A stretch of DNA of 64,000 nucleotides from Orychophragmus violaceus (taxonomy: Eukaryota > Streptophyta > Magnoliopsida > Brassicales > Brassicaceae): NCBI GenBank assembly GCA_030180135.1, contig CM058239.1:113989318-114053317 (forward strand), given 5' to 3'. The notes beneath the pieces are model-generated. The model did not search any database and was not told the DNA's origin. It saw only the letters and a list, made by a program, of their open reading frames with translations. The translations under genes were made by a program, and so were the position numbers. Below, piece after piece: positions 43,690 through 56,969 of this stretch (position 1 is the stretch's first letter; each line of letters begins with the position of its first letter).

Positions 43690-46240
43690 CCTCAGCGCAA
43701 GAAATAAAAGATGCAATGTTCTCCATTCACGTGGATAAGGCCCCGAGGTCGGACGGTTTCTCAGCGAGCTTCTACCACTCTAACTGGTCAATTGTTAGAC
43801 CATCAATCATAGCGGAGATCCAATAGTTATTACCTCGGGATACTTCTCACCGTCCATTAACACTACCCACATCCGCCTGATATAAAAGATTCAAATTCCA
43901 AAGTTAGTTGCTGACTTCAGACCAATATCTTTATGCAACGTCTTCTACAAGACCATTTCAAAGCTATTGAAAAAGAGACTGCAACCCATACTTAAAGACT
44001 TGATCCCAAAAAACCAATCAGCATTTGTACCTGATCGTGCAATAGCGGACAATGTCTTGATAACCCACGAGATGCTCCATTACCTCAAAACTTCAAATGC
44101 AACGAAGAAATGCTTCATGGCTGTGAAAACAGACATGAGCAAAGCTTGCGATCGCCGAGAGTGGGATTTTACCAGGCTAGTAATGGAAAGAATATGCTTT
44201 CATCATAAATGGATCTCATGGGTTATGCATTGTGTTACCTCAGTAAGTTACAGCTTCCTACTCAACGGATCTGCGACGGGACATGTAAAACCATGTCGAG
44301 GCATACGCCAGGGAAACCCACTCTCCCCTTTTATCTTCATACTCTGTAGTGAAGTCCTATCAGGACTGTGTAAAAGGGCACAATATGACGGCAGCCTACC
44401 AGGACTGAGAGTTGCTAGAGCTAGTCCGAGAATTAATCATCTGCTCTTCGCAGATGATACTATGTTCTTCTGCCCAGCCACATCTCCAGCTTGTAATGCG
44501 CTATGTACCATACAACAGAAATATGAGGAAGCATCGGGCCAATCCATAAACAAGACGAAATTGTCTATCTTTCTATCGGAAAACTCCGCGAGATACCCGA
44601 GAATTAGTGAAACAAAGTTTGGGAATCACCAAAGAAGGAGGTGTAGGGAAATACCTTGGCCTCCCGGAACACTTTGGAAGTCAGAAAAAGATCTCTTTAC
44701 GTCGATTGTAGACCGTATCAGGCAAAGAGCTGCAAATTACTCCACGAGATTCATGTTTACGGCTGGGAAACTAGTTCTACTAAAATATGTACTCTCAGCT
44801 ATCCCCACCTATACCCTGACATGTTTTAAGGTTCCTGTCAGTCTGAGTAAAAGGATCCAATCCACCTTATCAAGCTTCTGGTGGAACACAAAGATGGATA
44901 AACGCAAGATTACTGGGTTGCTTGGAACAAACTTACTAGAAGCAAAGGTGTTGGGGGTCTTGGGATTCGTGATATCCAACTTCAACGATTCTCTGCTAGC
45001 GAAATCAAGCTGGCGTATACTAACCAATCCCTCATGCCTCCTAGCACGAGTTCTACTTGGTAATTATTTCCACTCTACAAGTTTCCTCAACACAGAAGCA
45101 ATACCGTCAGCCTCCCATGGATGGAGAGGTGTAATCATCGGAAAGAACCTTCTGAAGTAGAACCTAGGTAAAGGAATTGGTAATGGAATCTCCACGGAGG
45201 TATGGAACGTTGATTGGCTGTCATCCTCCCAAAGGGAACGCCCAACTGGTCCACCTACAAAGGAAAATCAGAAGTTGTTAGTTGATGATCTTCTGCTGCC
45301 AAACTCTAGTAACTGGGACATTGCAAAGATTCGTCTCCACGTTCCAAGCTATGAAAAAGAGATCCTCACAATCAAGTCTAGTCTAACCAACGGACCAAGC
45401 AAGTACATCTGGCTAGGACATGATTCATGAAACTACACTACAAAAACAGGCTACCACAATGCTCGACAATACCACGCTTTGTTTGACTTCAACCTCCCCC
45501 ATCAGAATCAATTCAACTGGTACACAAACATTTGGAATCTAAAAACGATTCCGAAATAGAAACTATTCCTATGGAAAATATCTCAGAAGGCTTTACCGGT
45601 TGGAGCCACGCTAGCTACCAGAGGCCTATAGTCTGGAGCGCAATGCTGCTAAAGGTCCCTTTCCCCACAGACCAATTCACCAACTTCGAAGATAGCTTGA
45701 TAGCTTCCAAGAACTTGATCTGTCTCCCCCCAACGGGTATAGGTAACACTCCAATCTTCCCTTGGGTTTGTTGGTACCTTCGGACAACTAGGAATAACCT
45801 CATCTTCTCCGATCGAGCCTTCTATGCGGAAGAAACTGGCACGAAGGCAACTAGCAGCGCTCGAGACTGGATCTTGGTTCAGGAACTAGAAAGCCACCAG
45901 ATCGGCCATGATAATCAAAGGCGTGCAACACCAGTTCAGGAGGATGTGATCTGCATAAACACGGATGCGGCTTGAAATGCGGAATCGATGATGGCAGGTA
46001 TAGGATAGACCTTCAGCACCCATGATAAACATACCTTCAAATCTGGATCTTTAGTATCCAATTTTGTCTCCTCTCCAGTTGCAGCGGAAGCCCTGGCAAT
46101 CAGAGAAGCACTCTGTAGAGCAAGTGAGCAAAACTTCTCATATATCCACCTTGAATTTGACTCTCAGAGGCTAATCAGGCTAATCAATCAATGTCTCCAA
46201 CTAAAGGGGCTATGGCCCATATATCACACTCGTCCCAAGG
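43690..46240 (+). pseudogene. LINE reverse transcriptase and RNase H-like tail
   Basis: The longest open part, 43967-45160, encodes RPILKDLIPKNQSAFV-type sequence: KNQSAFVPDRAIADNVLITH, KTDMSKACDRREWDF (usually KxDMSKAYDRVEW, so a Tyr to Cys change), GIRQGNPLSPFIFILCSEVL and NHLLFADDTMFF with the FADD catalytic pair. Further frames follow to an RNase H-like end (CINTDAA, then AAEALAIREALC and LEFDSQRLI at 46080-46190). There are frameshifts near 43690 and 44640 and stops at about 45158 and 45428. Confidence 0.85.
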
Positions 46241-46299
46241 GGCTTAAGTTTCCTAGTTTAATGAAATATTTTTCGATCAAAAAAAAATTGAGTTGTTGA

Positions 46300-47004
46300 A
46301 AACGCCCAGTATGGCCGGTGGCTTTAATCCGACGATAAAATAAATATTATGAGCTGACATATATTTAATAAAATGATTTCGTTAATATATTTTATTGTTG
46401 TCACGATATGATACATGAACACACAAAAAAGAAGTCGAGAAAAATAGTTTAAAATACTGTAATTTAAAATTCAAACACAATGAGCCACACGTACAACGAT
46501 TACTTCAACACGACGTGCGGGTCCCGACGGTGCTCCCTCCATTCTGGCTCCTATAGCCGTTAAAGAAAGATTATGTATTAGTTCTAATTACATATCCTCG
46601 AGGTTGTGAGCTCCATCTGTCTACTTAGCCGCTCACACGAAATTGTAGTTCTCTTCTCGGTCCTCAAAACTTCATGTGTGCCACTTTGTACCGATCCAAT
46701 CACTTGTAACTTACGAGTAATGGCCTAATACCATCGGCTAAATTATATCGATCTTGGTTTAAAAATGGTTTACTTAATCTTCCCACATTTTACTCAGAGA
46801 TAAATATAGCCATTTTATTGTAAAATTGTGTAAAAATAATTTGTCAACAGTGAAAAAAGTGAACGTGAAACATTTAATAATAGCATAAGAATGCAAATCA
46901 TTTGGAGCCCTACTTGTACCAGCTGGCCTGGTATTACCGGACAATAAGAAGGATTTTTAAAAAGGAACCTCAAAAGAATAAAATCCGGAGAAACTCTCAG
47001 CTGT
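46300..47004. other. Intergenic, downstream of CBL8
   Basis: No ORF supported. It should contain the CBL8 3' UTR and polyadenylation region just left of 47005; no precise signal could be assigned. Confidence 0.4.
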
Positions 47005-48713
47005 TTAGTCGTCTACTTGGGAGTCAAGAACGAAACTTGGAAATGCTATAGTCACTTCCCTGCAAATCATACATAGTTAAATTAATTTAAAGTATATCAA
47101 TTATTATCATTAAAATGTGGTGTATTAATTACTTGAGGTAAGGTAAAGTCATGTTTTTGAGGATTGAAGGATTCTTAGCGACGAGTTCTTTCCACTCTTC
47201 TTCATCGATTTTGCCATCTTTATTCGTATCAACCTCAACCATCGTCTGTTAACAATCCAAAATTTTTTTTGATTAGATTTAAACGTCTTGTATGAAATGG
47301 AGAATATTAATTGTACAATAGGCACGCAATGAGGGCCTACCTGTTCGACGATGGCTTCAATAGATTCTTCGGAAAGTTCCAAGTCTGTTTCACTAAGTAG
47401 AGCGCCAACCATTTTCTTCAACTAAATTATATTTCCACCAACGCATAACACATAAAAATGCTTGTGTGCATTGCATGCATCTACAAATACATGCGCATAT
47501 TTAAAACAAATAACATGCACCTAGCTACTATGTGATATTTATTTAATTTGGTATGTAATATAATTCAGATTAGTAACCCCTAGAATGAAAACTTTTAGTA
47601 TGCCAAATCTTGATTTCACAGTCAAAACAACTTAGCAATTCGACAACATGAAAATTTTCAACATCATTCTATGCAACATTTATGTTTTATTTCTTTCACT
47701 GTATCAATACCTCATGGCGCTGGATAAAGCCGGTTCCCTGGAGGTCATAAAGCTTGAACATAACTGCCATTTTACAATAAATCTATATTATACCGGCTTA
47801 CTTGAATTGATCCCTCAAATACAAACACAATGTTTCATGATACTAATAAATGCACGTACGTACATGAGGACTTTTCATGTTGAGGAGTGTGTGGATGGAA
47901 AATGCTAAGTGAACGAACAAATTCACCAAACTCTATCACACCGTTTCGTTTCCTATCAAACATATGAAACACCTGCAATTTTTTTTCTAATTAGTACCTT
48001 TAAACTATATAAATTTTCATTCAATAACTAATTAATTATATGTGTGCTTTTTTAGCAAAGTTTATCATTTTATTTTTCTTGGAATGGATAAAGCAAAAAA
48101 AGGGTAAAATAAAACCAAACATATAGTTACTGATCATGAGAATAGGAGGAGTACAAACCCTGTCCGCAAATAAATTTTGCATACTGCTGTTTCTGAACAA
48201 AGCCAGAAGGAACTCTTCCTGCTCATCAAAATATATATAAGGCCATTTCAAATTAGTTGGATATTAAATTAAAAAAAAATTAAGTAATTTTAGATTAATA
48301 TTAATGTCTAAACCTTTTTCTTACATTTTCAACAACAAAAAAAAAAATCCCATTGAATAAATAAATGTTACCTTATGGATAAGACCATCATCGATGATAG
48401 ATGTACTTAGCTTCTTGAATAAATTGTGTAAAGCCTCTATTTCATTCACCGTAACTGCGTATATTTATCGATTACATATCATATAGATAAAATTACAGCT
48501 CATTCTCGTAATAGACATGTACATGTTTGTCGTCTCTATTGAATCATCTTCTTCATTCTTAATTAATAATAATTTTATAGTATTCAATTATAGGAGTTTT
48601 GAGGTTTGTTTGTTTGACTTACATGGAGTTTCAGATGCAAGAACCTGAGGCTCCTCATATCCACGAGGATGCTTTGTTCGCTTCAACGAGAAGCGTTTCA
48701 CGAATGCCAGCAT
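47005..48713 (-). CDS. CBL8: Calcineurin B-like calcium sensor, CBL8
   Basis: Eight coding exons with GT-AG borders: 48713-48623, 48454-48372, 48218-48159, 47972-47864, 47763-47711, 47421-47341, 47245-47133, 47059-47005; 645 bases, 214 aa. It starts MLAFVKRFSLKRTKHPRGYE, so it lacks the MGC myristoylation signal of CBL1-type proteins; this start is typical of CBL8. EF-hand loops: degenerate first (STSIIDDGLIHKEE), second at 84-95 (DRKRNGVIEFGE), third at 121-132 (DLQGTGFIQRHE), canonical fourth at 165-176 (DTNKDGKIDEEE). The C-terminal FPSF motif (203-206) is the site CIPK kinases phosphorylate. CBLs bind calcium and recruit CIPK kinases to membranes; CBL8 has been linked to salt-stress signalling through CIPK24/SOS2. 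No break seen. Confidence 0.94.
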
Positions 48714-49320
48714 TTTATCTACCTTCAATTTTGGATTATATTCTATTATTTATTTTCAATATATTAACAACTCAAATAAATCTTAAATATATAGAAAATA
48801 CCTCAAATAAATGGTATAGTAAAATTATTATGGTGCTGCTAAAATACCAACATAAATATTTTATGGTTCCTAATCTTGATTTCTATCAATAATCTATGTG
48901 ATTTTTCGGATTATATATGAAGATCAACAACAAAAAACATAAATGAAAATTGGATTAAAGAATATTAAAACAGATACCACTAATGAATCTGGCTTTGAGC
49001 TTACGATCGACCATTTTATGATTAGAGTTAAAAAAAAATCCTGGCAACAAATCAAGAACATGAAAACAGACTTGAAACTAACAATAGGTCTGCAAAATCA
49101 AATATTTTTTTTAATACAATCAAACAAAAATCTCAAACACAAATCGTACAGATCTCTCTTTATGTAACAAAAAGACCTTAAAAAAATCAGAAGAAAGCTG
49201 ATTGGTGTTAGTAAAAAGTGATGATACCTGGGATGATCTTGTCTTCAATTTCTATTGGTTGGATTAGATTTGGTGTTCTTCCAGTTTCGGTGTTTGAGAA
49301 GACTTTCTGGTATTTGTAAT
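48714..49320 (-). promoter_or_regulatory. CBL8: CBL8 5' UTR with probable leader intron
   Basis: Minus-strand sequence ending CATCCCAG followed by a GTATCATC donor at about 49229 looks like a non-coding first exon (about 49229-49320). The acceptor would be GGTAG just before ATAAAATG at about 48720. Leader introns are common in CBL genes. Inferred from splice signals only. Confidence 0.5.
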
Positions 49321-49329
49321 AACAATGAA

Positions 49330-51608
49330 GTGCTTTTGTGATTGGTGGGAAACAAAAGGTTTATTCTCCATCTAAGGTTGATTGTTGATAGTTTAATACT
49401 TCAACATTGTAAATTCAAAGATCATTTTAAAAAACAATATAAAGTTGTGACTGTAAGGATTTATATTTGACCCATGATTAAAAATTGTTAATAAATGCTC
49501 CCCCTATTTTTTTGTACTTTAAAATAAATCAGCATCCAAGGATATTGAGACGTATGATATACATATATAATTATATACTAGATTTTGATCGCTCAGATAT
49601 TTTTTAGTTTAAATTAAAACTATATTCTTGAAATAAATATTTGTGATGTTTCTCAATTTTATGATTTTAATATTAATATTTTAAATACTATGTTTTAGAC
49701 ATTTGGTTTGAGTTTTATTGTTTTTTTTGCTATAGATTTTTTTCGTGTATTTTAAAAAATTCGAATTTAAATTTAAGTCAACTGAGTTTCATCTAGGATA
49801 TTATAAATATGATTTTGAAATCATATTGTTAGAATCATAATTATTTACCAAATTTTTATTATAGAATTTATTGTACAACTAATCTTTCTAAAGTCAGATT
49901 TTTATCTTTATTTTATTAGAATAATGTATATTTTTAAAATTGAAAGTTTAAGATATATAAAAAAATATTTTTCTATAAATATATTATATTTTACTTTATA
50001 TAATTCTTGTCTTGAAAGTTATAATTTGAAATGTGCTTATAGTTTTAATTTAACTAGATAATTGTATTATAATAGTTTACTATATTTTTATTTTAATATT
50101 TTATAATTAAATTAAATTTATATAATTATAATCGCATATATATTATTTTTGGTTTTAGTTAATTAGAGAAATAAGGTATGTTATCTTTAGATTATTTGGA
50201 TACATGTTTGATAGTTGTGTTGTTTATAAACAAGTTTAGTAGGTATAATGTTATATTTTATAATTATCTTTTAAAAAATTAATCAAATAAATTAATATAC
50301 AATAATATTCTATTTTAATTGATTAGATAAACAAATGATAATTACGCAAAATCATTAGACACAGCTAGGATAATCCCACATGGTGTGGATTATTTTTCTT
50401 TTAACAATTGGCGACCGTCGTTTATGTTCATTTTAGTAAAATTTTGATATATGTATTGTATTATGATTAAATTAACTGCTTTACTTTGTTATTGATATTA
50501 GGAATCATTCGCGCACGTGCATTTTTTTATTTATATTTTTATAATTCTTTAATTTTTATGCTATTTTTAGTTATTTTTCTTCAATAATATAATATTATTC
50601 ATTTATTTTATTTTTGAAAAATCCTTCACTATTTTATTTATATGTATTTTGGATTTTCTTTATATAAAATTTGTATATGTTAGTTTTTTATGATTCATTA
50701 GTATTTGATATTCCTCTTTAATATAGCTTAGAAAAAATATTAATATTTGTTCTTTGTTTTGCATTTATGAACTTATATTTTATTTTTAGATTATATTTTT
50801 TTGTATTTTTGTTCAGTAGTATAATGTTGTTCATTGCGTTTTCCCCTATATTTATCGAGAAACACTTAATTATTTTATTTGTATTTATTTTTTTTATATT
50901 TATCTCTATATAAAAGTTACATAATTTAGATTTTATGGTATATTTGTACTTCATATTATTTTTATAGCTTAAATAACTATTGAATTTTTATATGGATTTG
51001 GTTTTATTTTTCAAAAAAATGTTTCGAGTCATTTTTATTAAAAATATTTGTTGGGCCAATTAGTATGTTAATTATCTTTCATTTGTGCCGTAAAATATTT
51101 TTTTCTGGTTTGATATCTAACTTCACCTTTCTCTATTTTTTTCCTATAGATCTAACATTTCTATTATATATACATTGATTTGTATAGTTATTTTTTGTTA
51201 AAACATTTCTTAATCGTAATTTATTTGTCACTAATGTAAGCTATTTTTTATTTACACTTTTTAACTAGTGGCTCTAATTTTTTTTGTTTGATCTAATTGA
51301 AAAGATTAATAGTTTGATTTGCATAATAAGTTTTATTGTTTTATATTTTTGGAACCAAAATGTATAGTTATTGTTATATGGTTTTAATGAAATCAAGGTA
51401 GATTTATTTAGGTATATAACTAAACTTCTTTTTTATTTTAATAGTCTTTTTAGAAAATTAGTGATTTTATATAGATTAAGAACTGATGTTAGTTGACAAA
51501 AAAAAAAGAACTGATGTTAATGTATTTTTGTGGGATTCACATTTAAAAAAAAAGTTGCTTTGACGATGTGTACATTTTAGATAAGAGATGGAAATGTGTT
51601 ATTATATA
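49330..51608. other. AT-rich intergenic stretch upstream of CBL8
   Basis: No coding region. At about 49576 the phrase ctagattttgatcgctcaga followed by a T run resembles a worn Helitron 3' end in minus orientation. 50560-50710 and 50790-50945 look like a diverged direct duplication (shared taatattattcattt-like and ctatataaaa blocks). Otherwise nothing recognisable. Confidence 0.45.
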
Positions 51609-52141
51609 TGTTTTCAGAGAATCACAATAATCAATTTGTAAAACTGATTAGAAAACAAGGGATTTGGATAACAAGATTAAATAAGGACCGAAAAGCAAGA
51701 ATATGTTAGATCGGAAAATTTAGTCTGATTAAGAACATGAGACGAAATCGTTCTTTGATCTCTACCTCTATGGTTTCTGAGTACACGAGTATTGAGTGTG
51801 TAAAACTTGGTCTTTTTCCGCGCAGAGGAAGGATATTTATATCAGATGATCTAGGGTTTTTCCCTTCGATTATCTCTAATATTGTTTACGAAATCCGAAC
51901 AACCCTAAATTTTATTTCCTTTAAGAAGATTTCTATTTTTCTTATTCTATTTTGTAAATATGTTAAATTAACATATTCACTCTCTTTTCGTGCAGGTCTG
52001 TCTCGAATACGTCACCGAGTTACTCGCTGTTGTCGAGCTACTTCTTATTGGGTCATCATCATCTTGCTTGGACTAGATCTCCTTCGGGCCATTTCAGCTA
52101 TTGGGTCGGACCATAGAGGGGTGCTAAACTCACCTTTAACA
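51609..52141 (-). repeat. 3' LTR of the second gypsy element
   Basis: 533 bp. It aligns by eye with 58655-59224 but lacks about 40 bases present in that copy after tcgtgcaagtcgg (near 59035-59080). It ends ctttaaca where the other ends cctccaaca. Confidence 0.85.
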
Positions 52142-52542
52142 GTAAGTCCCCTCCCAGTTCGTCGCTCTGAGTGGAACTTAGGTCGGTGAATTTAGTCGTG
52201 GTTTAGGCCTAGTAGCTGAATTGTCATGAGCCGAGATCTAACCCAAATCGTCAAGCCTTCCTCCACGTGCCTCGTTGTTGTTATACGTATTCGAGACACT
52301 TCTTCTTCGTCCAATGACATGGGGACACATGTAATGGGAAGTCGCATGGTCGCGTCCGTTGAGAGGTAAAGTTGCGTCCCTTGGAAGACTCTCGCCTCTT
52401 CTCTTCTATTATACTGCTTCCTCCTTTCACTTTTTACTATCCACTACAAGAGTTAAATTTCAGGTATTCCTCCTTCTAAACCTCTCTAGTCTTTTCTTTT
52501 TCTTTTTAAATCCTTCTCGTCTTTGCTGGTCTCCTCGCCGAT

Positions 52543-55231
52543 ATGTGCATTCTTGCCGAATCCAGTGAGAATTTTGCCAGTATCGCGAGTGCTGGTGCTT
52601 TCGACAGGGAAAGCATCCCCTCTTCTTCACTGTGAGCTCGGATTCTATCAATCTCGTTCAGGAGTTATATCGAAGGCATACTATGTATCTACGTGATGAC
52701 ACCGCTGATCACTCTAACGAACACTTTACTCTTTCGCTGAGGGCAGCATCTCGAGGCCGATGTAGGAAAGAAGCTCCCAGAAAGGAGAAGAAGGAAATGC
52801 ATCCTCTTCTCGGTCCGTGGATGATTTTGGCGTCTTGCCGTCCTCTTCTACTGAGGAATCTCTAGCTTCGCTGGAAGCCCTTCCTAGATGTGAAGGCGTC
52901 GAAATTCTTTTTCCTTCCATTTCAAAAAGCCTTTGGAATGCTCCCCAAACTTTGCTTGCCTCTACGAATCATTTTTCATCTTGGGAATCTCTGATTTCCC
53001 TTGCTGAGGGTACTAGTTGATTTTTGTGCGAAGTTCAAAATCGCCTTTACTCAACTAAACCTCGCCGGCATTATCAACATAACTTGTCTTCTTGAGCTTA
53101 GTTCGTGTCTTGGGGTCCCATTATCGGTCGAATTGTTTGAGTGTTTTTGGCAACTCAACATTGCGAAAGCGAAGCCGGAGTGGGTCCAAATTAATTTGTG
53201 GCCTTAATATAAGCTGCAGACCGGTGTTAAGTCCAGCAAAACTCATGACTGGCAAAGGAAATACTTCTTCGTCATGGTCAACAAATTTTCGTTTCCCGAG
53301 CCCACGGCCATAATCATCAATGAGTGAAACTTTTCTGTTGGTAGTTGATCGATCGGTTAATCACTGACTCCATTTTTTGCTATTGATTTTGATCGTAATT
53401 TTCCTTGCCTTGCATATCGTCCAAACCCAAAGCAGCTTAGTCAAGAGTATCTGAACGACGTTGGTAGGAGATTTTCTGAGCTCGGTTGGCAGTTTTGGCC
53501 CGAGACCGAAGAGACTAAACCAAAGAAAGCCAGTGGGTTTGCTACCACCTCGTGGTTTTTTCATATTTGTTATCAATTTTTTTCTGTTCTTATGAATTGC
53601 TCTTCGCAACATCCCAACCGAAAAAGAAGATGGGGAAAGTGAGGAAGGTTATCCCAAGCCAGATGTCCCTAGCCGACCTTTGGTTGCAAGACCAACTGAT
53701 TCTCCTAGATCGCAATCTAGGAGAGGAGAAAACCGAGCCTCTGATGATGCCGATAAGAAAAAAACTGAGGAGGCTAAAAAGCGCTTGTCCGAGCTAAGGT
53801 CGAAGAAGACGGCTGATGGTGCCAACACTTCGATGAAGAAGAGTGGAACTTCGCTCGTCGAGGATGAGCTGGAGGGATCTTCTACTCAGTTGACTAGGAA
53901 GACTTCGAAGTCAGCTGGTCCGGTTGGGGTAGCCCCATTGTCTGATAAAGAGATTCTTCCTCCCCCTCTTTCTCAACCAGTTTCGGCTTCGGGACCTCCA
54001 GGGACATCAACTTCACCTGCTGGGGCGAGGAAAAGGCCCTCTAAGGTCGCGGGTCGCTCCGAGAGCTCGAGTGTGAGTAAGCGCTTGAGAGTCAGTGAGT
54101 CCTCAGAGAGTTGGAGGAACAGATCCTTTACTCTTCGAAGGGACAAATTGAAGAATCTATACGAGTATTATTGCTGGGAGATTGTCCAAAATATCTCCTT
54201 TGAAGCCATTATGTCATGTCTGGTAGATCAAATGTACAAGCCGGAGGTGTACCGCAATGTCTCCAAATTTTTTCTCAATGTAGGTGTTTGCGTTTTTTTA
54301 CTGTCATCTGTCTTCGGGGTTGATTTTTTTCTTTCGTCCTGATGTTCTTTGTTTTGCAGGGTACTTCGCAGTTGAATTCGTATATCTTCGATATGAATTG
54401 ACAGATGTTGGCGCAAGGTTCTGAGGTTGGAAAGGAGCTCGCTCGGAGAACGAAGGATTTGGAGAGACTTCAACTCTCTACTGAATATCATCGAGTGAGT
54501 GAGGCAAATTTGAAGACCATGTCGCTTCTTCTTTCGAGCATGTTAAGTTGCTTGAAACCCGCAATCAGGAGCTCGTTGAATTCAAGGAGAAGCTGTCTAC
54601 CGAGTTGGCGCAAGAGAAGCTTTATCACGTCGGGGAGGTAACTAAATAGCAGAATACTTCTTGGCTGGAGATCGGCGAGCTGATTAACGCTCGTGCTGCC
54701 TTGCTCTGGAAGTACGAGTATCGTCTTCAGGAAATGTAGGAGGCGTTTGTTGCAAAGGATGCTGAGAGAAACACATACATGAACTTTAGCCAGTACTCTA
54801 GGACTCTCAATTTTCTTCGATCGCTTCAAGACCAGAGGGGGATAGCTATTCCCGACGAGGTCTTTAAGGAGGTCGTAGTGGAGAAGAACAAGTGGGATAG
54901 GAAAAATCGACCGGATCGACGCTCTTGAGATCGTCAATGGTTTTTTCATAGTTTCTCCGGTTCCGCTCAGGATGCGCGACTGCAACCTTCACTATCCTCG
55001 CCCCTTTCAACCTCCATTCAATGATCCCCAAGTTGAAGGTGTTGTCTTGTTTGACAAGTTCGGTACCAACATTGGCGCAATGTCGACTGACGTGATTGAG
55101 GCTCTGAAGAGTCTTGAGGGTACTCAACTCATGGTGACGGAAATTTCTTTGCGGTACCCATGGCGTTGCCTACCTCGACCCCGTCTGCTCCTCTAGTCGA
55201 GCCAGTTCAAGATCTCCCTCCGCCAGCTTAG
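52543..55231 (+). pseudogene. Antisense extra gene of the second gypsy element
   Basis: Possible start MCILAESSENFASIASAGAF at 52543. Scattered frames then match the plant transposon-protein type: LVDFCAKFKIAFTQLNLAG, INITCLLELSSCLGVPLSVE. A basic Ser/Pro/Lys-rich segment (53650-54260: DKKKTEEAKKRLSELRSKK) ends at an intron (about 54282-54359), followed by a coiled coil (GSEVGKELARRTKDLERLQL, then EFKEKLSTELAQEKLYHVGE). The domain order mirrors the gene at 410-10023. At least six stops or frameshifts occur; it is dead. Role unknown. Confidence 0.6.
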
Positions 55232-56340
55232 GCTTTATGTTTTTGTTTTGCTATTATAATTAATTTTTGCTCTCGGGTGGTTTTAATCCCCATTTTTTGT
55301 ATAACTTTTATGGGGTGGCGATGTCCCCCTTTTCGGAATGGAATTCTATTTTCGCGAAGTCTCTCTTTTATTATTATGTTGGGGAGGAGATTTTCTTGTC
55401 TTTTAGGATCAATGATCCTTTTTGAGTTATTCGTTATTTCCCAGCGAGGAATTACTTTTCTTAGAGGCTATTTTGTATATTCTGAGCGAATAACATAGAG
55501 TTCATCTCGTTGTTCATCGAAGTAGAATGAAAAGACTTTGTTGTCGAGTGAACGAGGCAGTGAGAAAGGGGCTTGATTAGCCGAGTTGTCATCTTTTCGT
55601 TTCGAAATACTTTTAAGGATTTTAAGAAAAGGAGTTTGACTTTTCGAATTCTTAATTTAGAGCTCGGCTTATCTCGAGTGCTTTTCTTAAAGATAGCACG
55701 GCTTATGTTTGTACCCTGAATAAGGCTTTGGTTTGATTGTGCGATTGAAAACTCGGTTTTTATTCGTCAAGCCGTGCTCGGATTAAATTTTTTATCCGTA
55801 ATTCGGGATCAGCAATGTGAGTTAGGTCGGCTTACGTAGTCCGTCTGAGTTAGGGAGCGGGTGCGATTCCAGACTTTTCCTTGTGCCAATACGACTTGGA
55901 CCATAGTATTTGTCATATTGCAAAGGTGAATGTTATTGCACGTTTGTTGTATGGATATGACTAAGTCATCTGTTTAGGATGTCGGCGTTGTTTGAGAGAA
56001 GATTTTGTTTTGACAGTCTTTTTTATTGATTTACGGCTGCACTCTGAGTAGAGTTGCCTACGTCCTCAAAAACGAGGATCAAGACATTCGTAGTTCATAA
56101 AACACATGGTAGTGGTTTTTTTTTGCCAAAAAACTGTAAAGAGAAAAGAGCTCTGCCGAGATGCTCCGGCGATGTAGAGTCTAGACCTGGTCCTGCCGAG
56201 GTGCATTCATCATGCTGGTACTTGCGCCTCCTTTGGGGGCTTACCTTCCAGTGGATGGTCATGGTATCATCTTCTTTTTTCCTTTGGGTTTGGATGGATG
56301 ACGGAGTTTTTGTTCGCTTATAAAGCAATACCTCGAAGTG
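55232..56340. other. Spacer of the second gypsy element
   Basis: Non-coding region between the plus-strand gene and the minus-strand protease scrap, where pol would be expected. No RT, RNase H or integrase motif was seen on either strand. Confidence 0.55.
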
Positions 56341-56352
56341 GTTTGATCTCCT

Positions 56353-56800
56353 TTAAGTGTGTGCACTCCGTTCGGAGTTGGAAAATTTAATGCACTGATG
56401 GTACGTCGAGACGACGGCCTTCATTGCGTGTAGCCATGGTGTTTCCAAGATAGAGTTGTAGATAGCTGGTCTGTCGAGGATGCTGAATTTTTTCATGGTT
56501 GCCATCCCGCCGACGTAGATCGGGAGTTTGACCGTACATATTGTCATGGTTTGGTCGTCGTCAAATCCAGTCAACGGTTGCACATTTGGCTTGACTTGCA
56601 AGTTCTTGAACTCAGCTTTCTCAAGTGCTTCTTTAAAGATTACGTCGACCGAGCTTCATGTGTCGACTAGGACTCGTGAGATCTCGTAGTCTCCTATCAG
56701 GATATCGACTACCATAGGATCATTATGCGGTATGTCGACTCCGAATGCATCGGCTTCGGTGAATGACAAGGGTATGCTTTCCTCGATAGGGATCAGGTGA
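56353..56800 (-). pseudogene. Gypsy protease remnant
   Basis: 56601-56353 reads YNSILETPWLHAMKAVVSTY then HQCIKFSNSE, matching the retropepsin C-terminus at 12314-12802 (YNAILGRPWIYDMKAVPSTY). Upstream to 56800 fragments of the N-terminal half are present in other frames, with a stop at about 56655. No active-site motif could be read with confidence. Confidence 0.65.
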
Positions 56801-56969
56801 CGCTTGGCCACTTAAGCCTTTTGGCCGTACTCCTTGATTCATCACACCGAGTTCGAGCACAGTTGCAGGCTGCCCATTATCATTTTGATCCTGCGACGAG
56901 GTTGCGGCGCAGCTTGGCCTTCACTGTATTCATCCCGGGTCGCCTGTTAGGTTCTGTTTCTGGGAGATG

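Larger units (their letters stand above)
40434..46284 (+). mobile_element. Full-length, decayed LINE with 15-bp target duplication
   Basis: The direct repeat aaattgagttgttga flanks it at 40419-40433 and 46285-46299, with an A run just before the right copy. Inside, in order, are a DUF4283/zinc-knuckle ORF, an AP-endonuclease region, an RT and a C-terminal RNase H-like piece, all plus strand and all interrupted. The 5.85-kb length fits a complete plant LINE, so it inserted full length and then mutated. Confidence 0.88.

Noticed and set aside
50718..50954. 78-aa Asn/Lys/Ile-rich ORF upstream of CBL8
   Set aside because: Low-complexity translation of AT-rich DNA; no homology or splice context.
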